NCBI RefSeq assembly: GCF_003814835.1
Contig: NZ_RKRG01000002.1
Location: forward strand, 434,001 to 498,000
DNA: 64,000 nt
Source of the DNA: Methanobrevibacter gottschalkii DSM 11977
Lineage (GTDB): Archaea; Methanobacteriota; Methanobacteria; Methanobacteriales; Methanobacteriaceae
Direction: 5' to 3'
The notes beneath the pieces are model-generated. The model made no database searches, was not told the DNA's origin, and saw only the letters and a list, made by a program, of their open reading frames with translations. Each line of letters opens with the position of its first letter. Positions within the stretch are counted from its first letter, which is position 1. The position numbers and the translations under genes were made by a program. Shown here in pieces: positions 44,414-53,807 of the stretch.

Positions 44414-45894
44414 TTGGAATTTGTATTGGTGAAACTTCACTTACAGAGGTAACCTTCATTTCAGATAAAATGCCAAAAGTTGGCGAATATGTTACAATTG
44501 AATATGATGGAAAGAAAGTTTTAGGAATGATTGAAAATTTAATAAGGGGAAATGATTCTTTAAATGTTGATATTAATGATTTCAATGCAATACAAAAGAT
44601 TTCAAGAATTGGTGCTGAAGATAATTATATTAAGGGTAGGGTAAAAATTCTCGGTGATGTTAATGATAATTTAAAATTACCAAGAACACCTGTACTTCCA
44701 GGAACAGAAATTCATCTAGCTGATGGAGAAATTTTAGATAAAATATTCAATGTAAAGAATCCCATTAAGTTGGGCTGTCTTGTAAATCAAAGTGATGTTG
44801 ATGTAAATGTTGAAGCAAATCCAATTTTATCAAGACATTTAGCTATTCTTGCAATGACCGGTGCAGGCAAATCAAATACTGTAGCTGTTTTAATAGATCA
44901 ATTATTAGGTTATAATGTTCCTATTTTCGTTTTTGATATGCATGGCGAATATAAAGATGCGGAATTTCCCAATGGCAATGTTAATGTAATAATGCCTAAA
45001 ATCAATCCTCATTATATGAATTTCTATGAAATCAAAAAATTGGTAAATATTGGTGCAAATAGTTTTATTCAGGAAAGACACTTTAGAAGAGCATTCAAAC
45101 AAGCTGAAAAGAATATTTCAGATGGTATAGCACAGACTAATAATTTCCTACAAATAATGTATGATATTTTAGATAAAGATTCACATGTTGAAGGATCAGA
45201 TAAACAAATTGTTGATGTAATGAATAAAATTGATGATGCAATGGAGAGATACTCCAATTTATTCGATAAAAACATTGGAAATATTTTATCTAATGTCAAA
45301 AGAGGGTATGTTAATGTTTTGGATTTAAGTCAAGTTGATGAGTCAGTTGCAAGTGTTTTAGTAAGTCACATATTAAGAAACGCACTTAAAAGAAGTAAAG
45401 ATGCGGCACATACTGGTGATAAAAAAGATTTAATTGATAATTCAGTATTCTTTATTTTAGAAGAAGCACATATTTTAGCTCCGAATAAGAGAGAATCCGA
45501 TTCTAAAAGATGGATTCAAAGAGTTGCAAGAGAAGGTCGTAAATTCGGTTTAGGTTTATGTTTGGTAAGTCAATCCCCAAAAACAGTTGATCATGATGCA
45601 TTATCTCAGATGAACAACATGATTATTTTAAGGCTTGTTGAACCTGAAGATCAAAGGCATGTTCAATCAGCTAGTGAAAGCTTATCACAAGATTTGATTA
45701 ATCAGCTTCCATCATTAAACGTTGGGGAAGCTATTGTTTTAGGTTTGATGAGTAAAATACCAACACTTGTTAAAATTGACATGTTTAAAGGTCGTCGTCA
45801 TGGTGATGATATGGATTTAATCTCTTATTTCAAAGAGTTAGGTGAGGATTCAGATTATAATGATGAAACAGTAGATATGGGGTATGATTACTAA
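44407..45894 (+). CDS. herA: HerA DNA helicase
   Basis: A 495-residue hexameric HerA/FtsK-type ATPase. The N-terminal HAS-barrel (residues 1-~130) is followed by Walker A MTGAGKSNT (Lys155), then FVFDMHGEY (Walker B-like), IRES-type LEEAHILAPN, and the arginine-finger and sensor region RWIQRVAREGRKFGLGL. It unwinds DNA ends with NurA. The start is within nurA, so translation is coupled. mre11-rad50 follows 178 bp downstream, the usual archaeal arrangement of these genes. Confidence 0.93.
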   Translation: MVVGICIGETSLTEVTFISDKMPKVGEYVTIEYDGKKVLGMIENLIRGNDSLNVDINDFNAIQKISRIGAEDNYIKGRVKILGDVNDNLKLPRTPVLPGTEIHLADGEILDKIFNVKNPIKLGCLVNQSDVDVNVEANPILSRHLAILAMTGAGKSNTVAVLIDQLLGYNVPIFVFDMHGEYKDAEFPNGNVNVIMPKINPHYMNFYEIKKLVNIGANSFIQERHFRRAFKQAEKNISDGIAQTNNFLQIMYDILDKDSHVEGSDKQIVDVMNKIDDAMERYSNLFDKNIGNILSNVKRGYVNVLDLSQVDESVASVLVSHILRNALKRSKDAAHTGDKKDLIDNSVFFILEEAHILAPNKRESDSKRWIQRVAREGRKFGLGLCLVSQSPKTVDHDALSQMNNMIILRLVEPEDQRHVQSASESLSQDLINQLPSLNVGEAIVLGLMSKIPTLVKIDMFKGRRHGDDMDLISYFKELGEDSDYNDETVDMGYDY

Positions 45895-45957
45895 TTCCAT
45901 ATTTTTTTATTATTCATCTTATTTTCGATATATTATTCTTAATGCAATTTTTATTTA

Positions 45958-45970
45958 TTTTCAAATGCTC
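45958..45970 (+). promoter_or_regulatory. TTTTCAAATGCTC element, copy C
   Basis: It reads in the sense of mre11, 102 nt upstream of its start, in the herA-mre11 gap. A TATA-like GATATATTATT (around 45927-45937) lies upstream, placing the element near a predicted start. CTTAAATGCTTTA at about 46013-46025 is a weaker second match. Confidence 0.55.
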
Positions 45971-46072
45971 TTTAAAAAATATTAAATATGGAAAAGCATA
46001 AACTATTATTCACTTAAATGCTTTAGAAAGTGTTTAAATTGGTTATATACAAAAATTTTAAAAGGTAATATA

Positions 46073-47314
46073 ATGAAATTTGCACATTTAGCAGATACTC
46101 ATTTAGGTTATCGTCAATTTGGTTTAATTGAACGTGAAAAAGACTTTTATGAAGTATTTGAAAAGGTTATAGATAAAATAATTGAAGAAAAAGTGGATTT
46201 TGTAATTCATAGTGGGGATTTATTTGAAACTGCAAGACCGTCTCCCAATGCACTTTTAGTTTTCCAAAAAGGTTTATTAAAATTAAAAGGTGCAGGAATT
46301 CCTATGTATGCAATTGCAGGAAATCATGATTCTGTAATGCGTCAAGGAGCTATCCCTCCGCAAGTAATATTTAAAAAACTGGGTTTAAAAGTAATTAGTC
46401 CAATTAACACTGATTATATGCATGGAGATATTTTTATTGCAGGTTTGCCTTACTATCCATCATCACAGAGTAAAACTCTAAAATCTAAATTAGCAGAATT
46501 ATCTAAAAAGGCAGCCAATCATGAAAAATCTATTCTAGTATTGCATCAAGGCATTGACAAATATCTAGGATATCAATATGAATTAGAAATAGGAGATATT
46601 CCAGATAATTTTACTTATTATGCTTTTGGTCATATTCATAAGTATATTAATGAATCATTTGGTAATGGAAGATTAGTTTATCCCGGATCTGTTGAAATTT
46701 GGAAAACTGATGAAGTTGAAGATTATAAAAAGAACGGGAAAGGTTTCGTTGTTGTTGATCTTGAGGGTCCAAAACCAATTGTTAAAAGGGTCAAAATCGA
46801 TGTTCCTCGTGAATTTATTAAAAGATCACTTGATTATGAAAACTTAGAAAGTGGTATTGCAGGTATTAAAGAAACAATTAAGGACTTTGATAAACAGCCT
46901 ATTTTGAATTTAACAATTAAAGATGTTGAATCTGATACAAGTGGTGTTTATGATATTATTAATGAAGATTTAGGTGATTTGTCTTTAATGATTAGACCAA
47001 AATTTAATATTAAAGGTGAAGAGCTTATTGATGAAGATAATATTAAAAAGAATGGTTTGGGCGCTAAAGAAATATTGGTGGAACAATTAAAGAAATATAA
47101 TGATGATAATGTAACTCAGTTAGCTATTGACTTATATGAATATTTATCAAAAGATAAGATTGAAGAGTCAAAAGATTTAATTGAACAGTTCTATAATGAC
47201 TTTTATAATTCAACTAAGGATGAAGTTGAATTACAAACAGAAGAAATTGAACCTGAAACCGCCCAGGTGAAGTCAGAAGATGTTCAAGCAACATTTAATG
47301 AGGTTTTAAAATGA
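46073..47314 (+). CDS. mre11: Mre11 DNA repair exonuclease
   Basis: A 413-residue SbcD/Mre11 phosphoesterase. The five metal motifs are present: LADTHLGYRQ (Asp8, His10), HSGDLFE, AGNHDSV, LHQGID and FGHIHKYI. A cap domain and a C-terminal acidic tail follow. It processes double-strand breaks as a complex with Rad50. The stop overlaps the rad50 start by 4 nt (ATGA). Confidence 0.93.
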   Translation: MKFAHLADTHLGYRQFGLIEREKDFYEVFEKVIDKIIEEKVDFVIHSGDLFETARPSPNALLVFQKGLLKLKGAGIPMYAIAGNHDSVMRQGAIPPQVIFKKLGLKVISPINTDYMHGDIFIAGLPYYPSSQSKTLKSKLAELSKKAANHEKSILVLHQGIDKYLGYQYELEIGDIPDNFTYYAFGHIHKYINESFGNGRLVYPGSVEIWKTDEVEDYKKNGKGFVVVDLEGPKPIVKRVKIDVPREFIKRSLDYENLESGIAGIKETIKDFDKQPILNLTIKDVESDTSGVYDIINEDLGDLSLMIRPKFNIKGEELIDEDNIKKNGLGAKEILVEQLKKYNDDNVTQLAIDLYEYLSKDKIEESKDLIEQFYNDFYNSTKDEVELQTEEIEPETAQVKSEDVQATFNEVLK

Positions 47315-50058
47315 TTTTCACAAAATTACGATTAAGAAATTTCAAATCTCATGAGGATACAATTATTAGATTTGAAAAAGGCATTAGTGTTATTGTAGGT
47401 GAAAATGGTGCGGGAAAATCAACAATTCTGGAAGGCATTAGTTTTTCTTTATTCAAACAGCACACTGCTAAAAAAATTGATGACCTGGTTAGAAATAATG
47501 CACAATCAATGTTTGTTGAATTAAAATTCATTTCTAATGGAAAAAAATACAAGATTGTTCGTGAGAAAAAATCAAACTTAAAATCAGTATTATATAAGAA
47601 AACATCTTTAGATGGTGAATATGTTCACGTTTGCAGTGGGGATAAAGAAGTAGCAAATGAAATATATCAAATTTTAGATATAGATTCTGACTTATTCTTA
47701 AATGCAATTTATATTAGACAAGGTGAAATAGCTGAATTGGTTGATAAAACTCCCGCTGAGAAAAAACAGTTGATTGCTAAATTATTGGGTATTGATTCAT
47801 TAGAAAAATCTTGGAAACACTTATTGCCCTTCATTAATGATTATGAAAATCAACTTTCTGAACTTAAAGGTAAACTTTACAATTCAAAGGAATTAGCAGA
47901 CGATTTGACTAGGAAAAGAGAGGAGTTAAATTCATTAAAACAAAGAGGATATGAACTTGAGGAAAATATTGAAGAAGTCAGCGTATTACTTAAAGAGATT
48001 TCTGAAAGTAAAAGGGACATGGAAAGAGAAAAGGAAATCTATGAAACTCAGGTTAATAATCTTGAAAATGAAGAAAAAACATTATCTAAATTGGAACAGG
48101 ATAAACATGTAATTCAAAATAATTTAGATAATATTAGAGAAGCTGAAGAACAAATTTCAAGATTGGAGAAATATGTTTCAAAATTAGATGTTTATCTTGA
48201 TTTTGAAAAATCTGTTTTAAGTATACAAAATTTAAAACAGAAAGAACAAGAAATTGAGGATAAAATTAAATCTATTGCTCAACAAAAACAACTTGTTGCA
48301 GACAATAAAGAGAATTATAATAAATTTTTAGCTTCAGATGAGGAAATTAATAAATATAATAATCAAAAAGTTAATTTCGAAAAAGAATTAGCTACCATGG
48401 CTAAACTGGATAAAGATAAAAAAGATCTTTTAAAAGAAGTTCAAAATGAACGTAATGAAGTTAACCAATTTTTTGCAAGAGCTAAAGATAAGTTAGATGA
48501 TTATGGATTGGACCAGGATAGATTGGCTAAAATAAATGATATTAATAGTATTGAAGATGCCACAAACAATTTCTTTGATGAGATATCTGGAAAAATTAAA
48601 AGTTTATCTGATGATATTATTGCTAAGAATGAAGAAATCGTTGTATTTAAGCAAAACATTAAATCAAGCCAAAAACCTTTAAAAGATTTGAAAGATGTGG
48701 ACAGTAAATGTCCTGTTTGTCAAGCGGATATTGATGATAATAAAAAATCTGAATTAATCAAACAGTACAATGCTGAAATCGAAGAAAACACTAAATTAAT
48801 CTCAGAATATGAAGAAAGTGTTCGTTTACTCACTAAGAATAAAGCAAGTTTTGAAGATAAATCTGATAAATTATCAGAATTATCCAAACAAATTATTGAA
48901 TATAAACATAAATTCTCTCATTTGGAAAATCAATTAGTTAAATTAAACAAGCTTGATGATGAACTTGTATCTAAGGACTTTATTAGTGGTAAATTAGGTG
49001 AATTAATTCTTATTATTGCAAATAAAAAAGAAAATCGTGAATCTTATAAAGAATTTTATGATGCATATAATCAGGCAAAAGGTGCATTAGAGGTTTTAGG
49101 TAGTGAAATAGACGCACAATATAAATTAAAACAAGTTAAAAATGAAATTGATAATCATGTAACTAATATTAAACTTGCAATTGAACAAGATCCTCATTTA
49201 AGTAGAGATATAACTGCTGCTGAACTTCAAGATCGTATTACTGATTTAAAACATAAAAATGAGGAATACAATCAACTTAAAGGCTTTATTCAAAATAAAA
49301 AATCGTATTTAACACAACTTGATTCAGTTAAAGAGGACATTGGAATGTCTATTAATCAGATAGATATTCTTAAAAATAAAATCAAAGCTTCTGTTTATGA
49401 TACTGAAAAATACGAACAAATTATTTATCATTCTGATATATATGAAAGAAGATTTAATAAGTTTAACAACGAACTTTCAGGCATTAAAGGACAAGCACGC
49501 GAAACAATTACTCAAGTTAAAGATTTGACTGGTAAATTAGAATCTGTTAAAGTATTCCAAAAACAGTATGATGACATTTCAGATTATATTAATTTACTAA
49601 ATCATTTTAGAAGCTTATATAGTAAAAATGGCATTCAAAAAGATTTAAGAAATATTTCAAGGCCATTGATTCAAAAGTATACTAAAGACTTCTTTAATGA
49701 ATTTAACTTTAATTATTCTGATCTGACTCTTGATGATGAATATGATGTGACTGTTTATGGTCCTGAAGGGGAATCTTCAATGAGTATGGTTAGTGGTGGT
49801 GAAAAAATAGCTATAGCATTAGCTTTAAGACTTGGTATTACACAAGCAATGGCTAATGGGGAATTGGATACTATTTTACTTGATGAGCCTACAATTCATT
49901 TAGATTCATCAAGAAGACACGAGTTAATCAATTTATTAAAAGAAATGTCTGTACTGCCTCAAATGATAATTGTGACTCATGAACCTCAACTTGAGAATGC
50001 TGCAGATAATTTAATTAAAGTAGAAAAAGTGAACGGTGTTTCAAAAGTAATAATGTAA
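47311..50058 (+). CDS. rad50: Rad50 ATPase
   Basis: A 915-residue SMC-like ATPase. Walker A is VGENGAGKSTIL near residue 31. Two long coiled coils (about 170-450 and 490-750) flank the zinc-hook CPVC at 467-470. The C-terminal half has the signature SMVSGGEKIAIALALRLG, Walker B LDTILLDEPTIHLD and the H-loop VTHEPQL. It tethers DNA ends and controls Mre11. The length is normal for archaea. A perfect hairpin follows the stop. Confidence 0.94.
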   Translation: MIFTKLRLRNFKSHEDTIIRFEKGISVIVGENGAGKSTILEGISFSLFKQHTAKKIDDLVRNNAQSMFVELKFISNGKKYKIVREKKSNLKSVLYKKTSLDGEYVHVCSGDKEVANEIYQILDIDSDLFLNAIYIRQGEIAELVDKTPAEKKQLIAKLLGIDSLEKSWKHLLPFINDYENQLSELKGKLYNSKELADDLTRKREELNSLKQRGYELEENIEEVSVLLKEISESKRDMEREKEIYETQVNNLENEEKTLSKLEQDKHVIQNNLDNIREAEEQISRLEKYVSKLDVYLDFEKSVLSIQNLKQKEQEIEDKIKSIAQQKQLVADNKENYNKFLASDEEINKYNNQKVNFEKELATMAKLDKDKKDLLKEVQNERNEVNQFFARAKDKLDDYGLDQDRLAKINDINSIEDATNNFFDEISGKIKSLSDDIIAKNEEIVVFKQNIKSSQKPLKDLKDVDSKCPVCQADIDDNKKSELIKQYNAEIEENTKLISEYEESVRLLTKNKASFEDKSDKLSELSKQIIEYKHKFSHLENQLVKLNKLDDELVSKDFISGKLGELILIIANKKENRESYKEFYDAYNQAKGALEVLGSEIDAQYKLKQVKNEIDNHVTNIKLAIEQDPHLSRDITAAELQDRITDLKHKNEEYNQLKGFIQNKKSYLTQLDSVKEDIGMSINQIDILKNKIKASVYDTEKYEQIIYHSDIYERRFNKFNNELSGIKGQARETITQVKDLTGKLESVKVFQKQYDDISDYINLLNHFRSLYSKNGIQKDLRNISRPLIQKYTKDFFNEFNFNYSDLTLDDEYDVTVYGPEGESSMSMVSGGEKIAIALALRLGITQAMANGELDTILLDEPTIHLDSSRRHELINLLKEMSVLPQMIIVTHEPQLENAADNLIKVEKVNGVSKVIM

Positions 50059-50069
50059 ATTACATTATT
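50049..50069. terminator. Hairpin between rad50 and the MTH538-like gene
   Basis: AATAATGTA and TACATTATT form a perfect 9-bp stem with a 3-nt loop that includes the rad50 stop, followed by TTATTATTTTTTT. It would end the rad50 transcript and lies at the 3' ends of two convergent genes. Confidence 0.55.
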
Positions 50070-50081
50070 CTTATTATTTTT

Positions 50082-50477
50082 TTACATAGTTTCAGCTGCA
50101 TCTTTAATTGCATCAATTATGCAGTTCGCATTCCAGCCAACAATGGTTGCTGCTTTTTCTTCTAATTTAATTGGGACTTCTTCTACACCTAATGGTCTAA
50201 CTAAAACAATAGGTATTTCATATTTTTCGCTTACAATTAATAAATCTTCAAAAAGTTCTTTATTATCATTATAAAGGCCGGCCAATAAAACAATCCTATC
50301 TACTTTTTGATAAAATTCTTCACCGGCAGTGGAATATGCTCCAGACATGGATTCTTTCCATAAAAAATCTGTCTTTGAGTATAATTTTTCTGTAAACTGA
50401 TTATATTCTTTGTTTGTGTCAAATCCATTTGTTATTATTAAATTGTAAATTTTATTGTCTCTTTCATCTTCAAACAT
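50082..50477 (-). CDS. MTH538/ThsB-like TIR-like (DUF1863) protein
   Basis: A 131-residue single-domain protein of the MTH538 TIR-like family (DUF1863). The hallmarks are IYNLIITNGFDTNKEY at the first strand, RIVLLAGLYNDNKELFEDLL in the middle, and IVLVRPLGVEEVP followed by TIVGWNANCIIDAI at the end, matching 'V.PWG.E..P' and 'IVGWN...I..AI'. Members have a flavodoxin/TIR-like fold; ThsB of Thoeris antiphage defence is a relative. There is no ThsA-like partner. To my memory the founding MTH538 gene also lies near rad50-mre11 in Methanothermobacter, so the neighbourhood may be conserved. Confidence 0.72.
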   Translation of the reverse strand: MFEDERDNKIYNLIITNGFDTNKEYNQFTEKLYSKTDFLWKESMSGAYSTAGEEFYQKVDRIVLLAGLYNDNKELFEDLLIVSEKYEIPIVLVRPLGVEEVPIKLEEKAATIVGWNANCIIDAIKDAAETM

Positions 50478-50580
50478 TTTCTCACCTTGCTTTTATTTTA
50501 AATATTATAATATAAAAATATTTATTAATTTTAAAAATGTAATTTTAATTATAACGATTTATTTTAAGGAATTATTTTTT

Positions 50581-51861
50581 ATGAAAGCAGCAGTAATTGG
50601 ATTAGGCGTAGAAGGAAAAAAAGCAGTAAACTCTCTTTTAAATCATGGATGGGAAGTTTATGCCACTGATTTGAATATTAATGTTGATTTATCTGGTTTA
50701 AATCTACCAAATTTGTCACTTGATGTAATTGATGAAACTCAAACAGTTTCAATTGTTGGAGATGGCATAACTCTTGATTTAGGTTTTACAAATCCTTATG
50801 ACATTGATCAGTGCGATGCAGTAGCAATTAGCCCTAGCATGTTTGGAGGAGAATTTGCAACAAAATTATTAAAAAATTCAAATTTACTAAGTGATGTTGT
50901 AGACAAACATAAAGATATTTTTACTATCGGAATTACAGGGACTAATGGCAAAACAACCACTGTACATATGTTAAAAGAAATCTTGGAAAATGCTGGTAAA
51001 AATGTTTTAGTTGGAGGAAATGGGGGTGGAGGATTTTCAGGTTATTATGACTTAATTCTTGAAGCTAATGAAGGGGAATATGATATATTGCTTGTAGAGG
51101 TATGTGATATGACTCTTGATTTCTGCAAATATTGTTTTGATTTTGACATGATTGGTCTTACTAATATTGGTAATGATCATATGAATGTTCATAAAACCAT
51201 TGCCAACTATAAAAATTCTCTTGTTAGATTTTTTGAGGGAAAAACAGTATTCACTGCATTTAATCAAGATTTTAACACTGATTTTAAAGAATCTAGCGAT
51301 AAAAACATTCCTTATTTTGAATATCAGGATGAATTAAAATTATTTGGCAAATTTAATTTACTTAATGCAGGTCTTGCAACAGCCATAGCAAGGGAATTGA
51401 AAATACCTAAAGATGTTATTAAATCAACACTTTCTGAATTTAATGCTGTTGAAGGCAGATTAGATGTTTACAAAATTAATAATGTTTCTGTTTATGTTGG
51501 AAAAACTGATAATTCCGATGCATTAACTTCAATTTTATCTGAAAAAGATTTTTATGCTATATTTATAGGCACGCCCCGCCATAATGAAATCCACAGATTG
51601 GATATTTTAGATGCTGCTGTTAGGTATAATCCGGAAGTTATTGTATTATTCCCTGGATTGGATGATACTCTGGACATGGCGGTTTATAGATTAAATTCCC
51701 TCGGTTATATGGGGAATATCATTACGGTAAATTCTCTTGATGAAATTATCGAATTAGTTGCTGAGTATTCACATGAGGATGCTATATTAATAGGGGGCAA
51801 TGGTCAAGATACTCTTATTAATATTCAAGAAAGAATTAAGTTAATTTCTGAAAATTTATAG
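50581..51861 (+). CDS. Mur ligase-family protein (pseudomurein or related)
   Basis: A 426-residue Mur-type ATP-dependent amide ligase. An N-terminal Rossmann part (AVIGLGVEGKKAVNSLL) resembles MurC/D. The central P-loop is IGITGTNGKTTTVHML near residue 120, followed by IGLTNIGNDHMNVHKT, and a C-terminal domain with NAVEGRLDVYKINN (seen as VEGRLDV) and SDALTSIL. Methanobacteriales use Mur homologues to build pseudomurein peptides. This one is a candidate, although the exact substrate cannot be read. The VanW-like surface gene lies 80 nt downstream, also suggesting a cell-wall theme. Confidence 0.75.
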   Translation: MKAAVIGLGVEGKKAVNSLLNHGWEVYATDLNINVDLSGLNLPNLSLDVIDETQTVSIVGDGITLDLGFTNPYDIDQCDAVAISPSMFGGEFATKLLKNSNLLSDVVDKHKDIFTIGITGTNGKTTTVHMLKEILENAGKNVLVGGNGGGGFSGYYDLILEANEGEYDILLVEVCDMTLDFCKYCFDFDMIGLTNIGNDHMNVHKTIANYKNSLVRFFEGKTVFTAFNQDFNTDFKESSDKNIPYFEYQDELKLFGKFNLLNAGLATAIARELKIPKDVIKSTLSEFNAVEGRLDVYKINNVSVYVGKTDNSDALTSILSEKDFYAIFIGTPRHNEIHRLDILDAAVRYNPEVIVLFPGLDDTLDMAVYRLNSLGYMGNIITVNSLDEIIELVAEYSHEDAILIGGNGQDTLINIQERIKLISENL

Positions 51862-51941
51862 GAAATTGCCTTTGTGCAATAAGCTTTTTATATAAGGTTA
51901 ACTAAAATTATAACATTATTATATTTATTAAGGTGTATTAA

Positions 51942-53129
51942 ATGAGTAGCGGTTGGAGAAGAATATCAATTACAATATGTTTGGCATTAATTGTTTTAAG
52001 TATATTATTTGTTGCATTTAGTGCAGCAACTAACGCGCCTTATACCGCTCAATCCGTTGCAGATGAGTATAATCTTCCTATAGGACAATCCATGTTTGAA
52101 AACCAATCTATTTTAGGTCAACAAGATTCAATTTCTGTACCATTGATATCAAATGTTGGATTCTTACAACATCAAATTACTGCATTAGATATTCAAGGAT
52201 TATTAATGACTTTGACTACTGGTATGGTTCCATTTGATTTTTCAACTGTATCTAGTGAAGGTATAGACTCATATGGGGATGTGGTTAATGTAGAAGGCCC
52301 AGGATTTTTAACATTTGAAGGAGATAAATTGGCTGTAAAATCACCAAATAACTATGTATGGGGGTACAGTACTCCATATAAATGGTTAGTTAAAACTGAT
52401 ACTGGTGTGGATGTTGTTGAAAATGGAACTGTTGTTAAATCTGTTCCAGAAAATGAAATTAAGAATTTAGATTATCATAATGATTATTATAATAGTTCTA
52501 CTATTAGAAGTTGGTATAACTATGATGCTCATAATGGGTCTACATTTACTTTAGAAAAAGGAATGAAAGGATTTTCTGATGGCAGGAATAATATTAGTGC
52601 TGCTGATGTGCCAGTAATATTTGGTCATGATGTTGTTGATTATGCATCTGAATATCCTACTGGTTCTCCTATTCTGTTATACTCTGGAAATTACACTGAA
52701 GAAGATGGTGAAGCTTATGGAACTTCTTTAGGATCACATGCAGAATATGGTGATTCAATTAGGGAAGTAAATGCAAGACAATTTGTTGATGCCTGGAATG
52801 GAACTGTAATTCCACCTAATTCAACTTCAAGTGGTAAAGATTATGTGTACTTTGAATCAGCTGTTGATCCAACTGCTCCTGGAGGAAGTGCAGCGCATGG
52901 TGTATGTCCGCCTGCTAGGGCTTTAAGAGCAGCAGTCACTGCTGAAGGTTTCGGTTTACCTGTTGGTATGACTTGGGACGAAGATGCAGTTTTATTTGGG
53001 TATAATCCTGCACAGGATATTACAGTTACAAATAATCATGATTATCCAGTATTGATTAAAATGTGGACTGAAGGTGAAGGTACTGGAATGGGTATTTACT
53101 GTCAAATTGTAAGATATATTCCGAAATAA
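51942..53129 (+). CDS. Membrane-anchored VanW-like surface protein
   Basis: A 395-residue protein with an N-terminal membrane helix (about residues 9-29) and a large external domain with many Asn-x-Ser/Thr sequons. From about residue 315 the pattern GGSAAHGVCPPARALRAA, then GMTWDEDAVLFGYNPAQDITVTNNHDYPVLIKMW, is very like the VanW domain ('GGGiCQvsttLy.A', then 'GrDA.v.y...Dl.f.N....pi.i'). The classic Cys-Gln is Cys-Pro here. VanW proteins are cell-wall associated in bacteria. It lies behind a Mur ligase gene, consistent with pseudomurein metabolism. A terminator follows. Confidence 0.6.
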   Translation: MSSGWRRISITICLALIVLSILFVAFSAATNAPYTAQSVADEYNLPIGQSMFENQSILGQQDSISVPLISNVGFLQHQITALDIQGLLMTLTTGMVPFDFSTVSSEGIDSYGDVVNVEGPGFLTFEGDKLAVKSPNNYVWGYSTPYKWLVKTDTGVDVVENGTVVKSVPENEIKNLDYHNDYYNSSTIRSWYNYDAHNGSTFTLEKGMKGFSDGRNNISAADVPVIFGHDVVDYASEYPTGSPILLYSGNYTEEDGEAYGTSLGSHAEYGDSIREVNARQFVDAWNGTVIPPNSTSSGKDYVYFESAVDPTAPGGSAAHGVCPPARALRAAVTAEGFGLPVGMTWDEDAVLFGYNPAQDITVTNNHDYPVLIKMWTEGEGTGMGIYCQIVRYIPK

Positions 53130-53136
53130 GGAATAT
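53116..53136 (+). terminator. Terminator after the VanW-like gene
   Basis: ATATTCC and GGAATAT form a perfect 7-bp stem with a 7-nt loop around the stop codon, followed by TTCTTTTTTTCTTTTTT. Confidence 0.65.
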
Positions 53137-53153
53137 TTCTTTTTTTCTTTTTT

Positions 53154-53807
53154 ATGTCAATCTCAACTATTATTACAGCGGCTGGAAAAAATTCCAGAAT
53201 GAGAAATGATCAGATTTCTCGCAATATTGAATTAACAAATAAACTTATTCTTCCATTTAAAAATAAAACAGTTATAGAGACAACTATTGATAATGCATTA
53301 TCTGCAGATATAGATGAATGTATTGTGGTACTTGGTCATTATGCTAATGAAATTCTAGAATCTATTTTTGATAATTATAAAGATTCAGTTAAATTTGTAA
53401 TTAATAATCCTGTTGATGTAGGTTTGTCAGTATCACTTTACAATGGTTTATCAAATATTTCTTCTGATTTTGCATTGTGTATAACAGCAGACCAACCAAC
53501 TGTGTCAACTGAAACTTTTAATCGTATGATTGAAGCAAGTCAGAACTCCAAAAATCCAAATAGGACAATTTCTATTTTGAGAAGAAGAAAAATTGGATTA
53601 CTGGATAGTGCTGAAGGATTAGGCATGCCATTTGTAGCTCATCGTTTAAATTTAATGAATTATTTGGAAAATGAAGATGATAATATAAATCCAATTTTAA
53701 GAAAAATTTTCAATGATGGTTATACATTTTATGGAATAAAAGAAAAAAATAAAAAAGAATTATTAAATATTAATTATTATGATGATTATCTGGCTCTTTT
53801 AGATTGA
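53154..53807 (+). CDS. MobA-like nucleotidyltransferase
   Basis: A 217-residue NTP-transferase. The N-terminal STIITAAGKNSRMRND is the nucleotide-binding G-x-G-x-R-like motif, and LCITADQPTVS near residue 100 holds the metal-binding Asp. The closest pattern is the MobA/MocA family that attaches GMP or CMP to molybdopterin, but sugar-nucleotide enzymes share it. No molybdopterin gene is adjacent. The 3' end overlaps the convergent DUF169 gene by 9 nt. Confidence 0.72.
   Translation: MSISTIITAAGKNSRMRNDQISRNIELTNKLILPFKNKTVIETTIDNALSADIDECIVVLGHYANEILESIFDNYKDSVKFVINNPVDVGLSVSLYNGLSNISSDFALCITADQPTVSTETFNRMIEASQNSKNPNRTISILRRRKIGLLDSAEGLGMPFVAHRLNLMNYLENEDDNINPILRKIFNDGYTFYGIKEKNKKELLNINYYDDYLALLD

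Noticed and set aside
50082-50477. A full Thoeris system
   Set aside because: Only the ThsB-like TIR fold is present; no ThsA or any SIR2/NAD-cleaving effector is encoded nearby.
50581-51861. Naming the Mur ligase as F430 synthase (CfbE)
   Set aside because: As I recall CfbE, its N-terminus differs from the MurC/D-like Rossmann start seen here, so a pseudomurein-type ligase is the more cautious reading.
53154-53807. Firm naming of the nucleotidyltransferase as MobA
   Set aside because: The motif set is shared with sugar-nucleotide enzymes, and the molybdopterin genes of this window lie 14 kb away.
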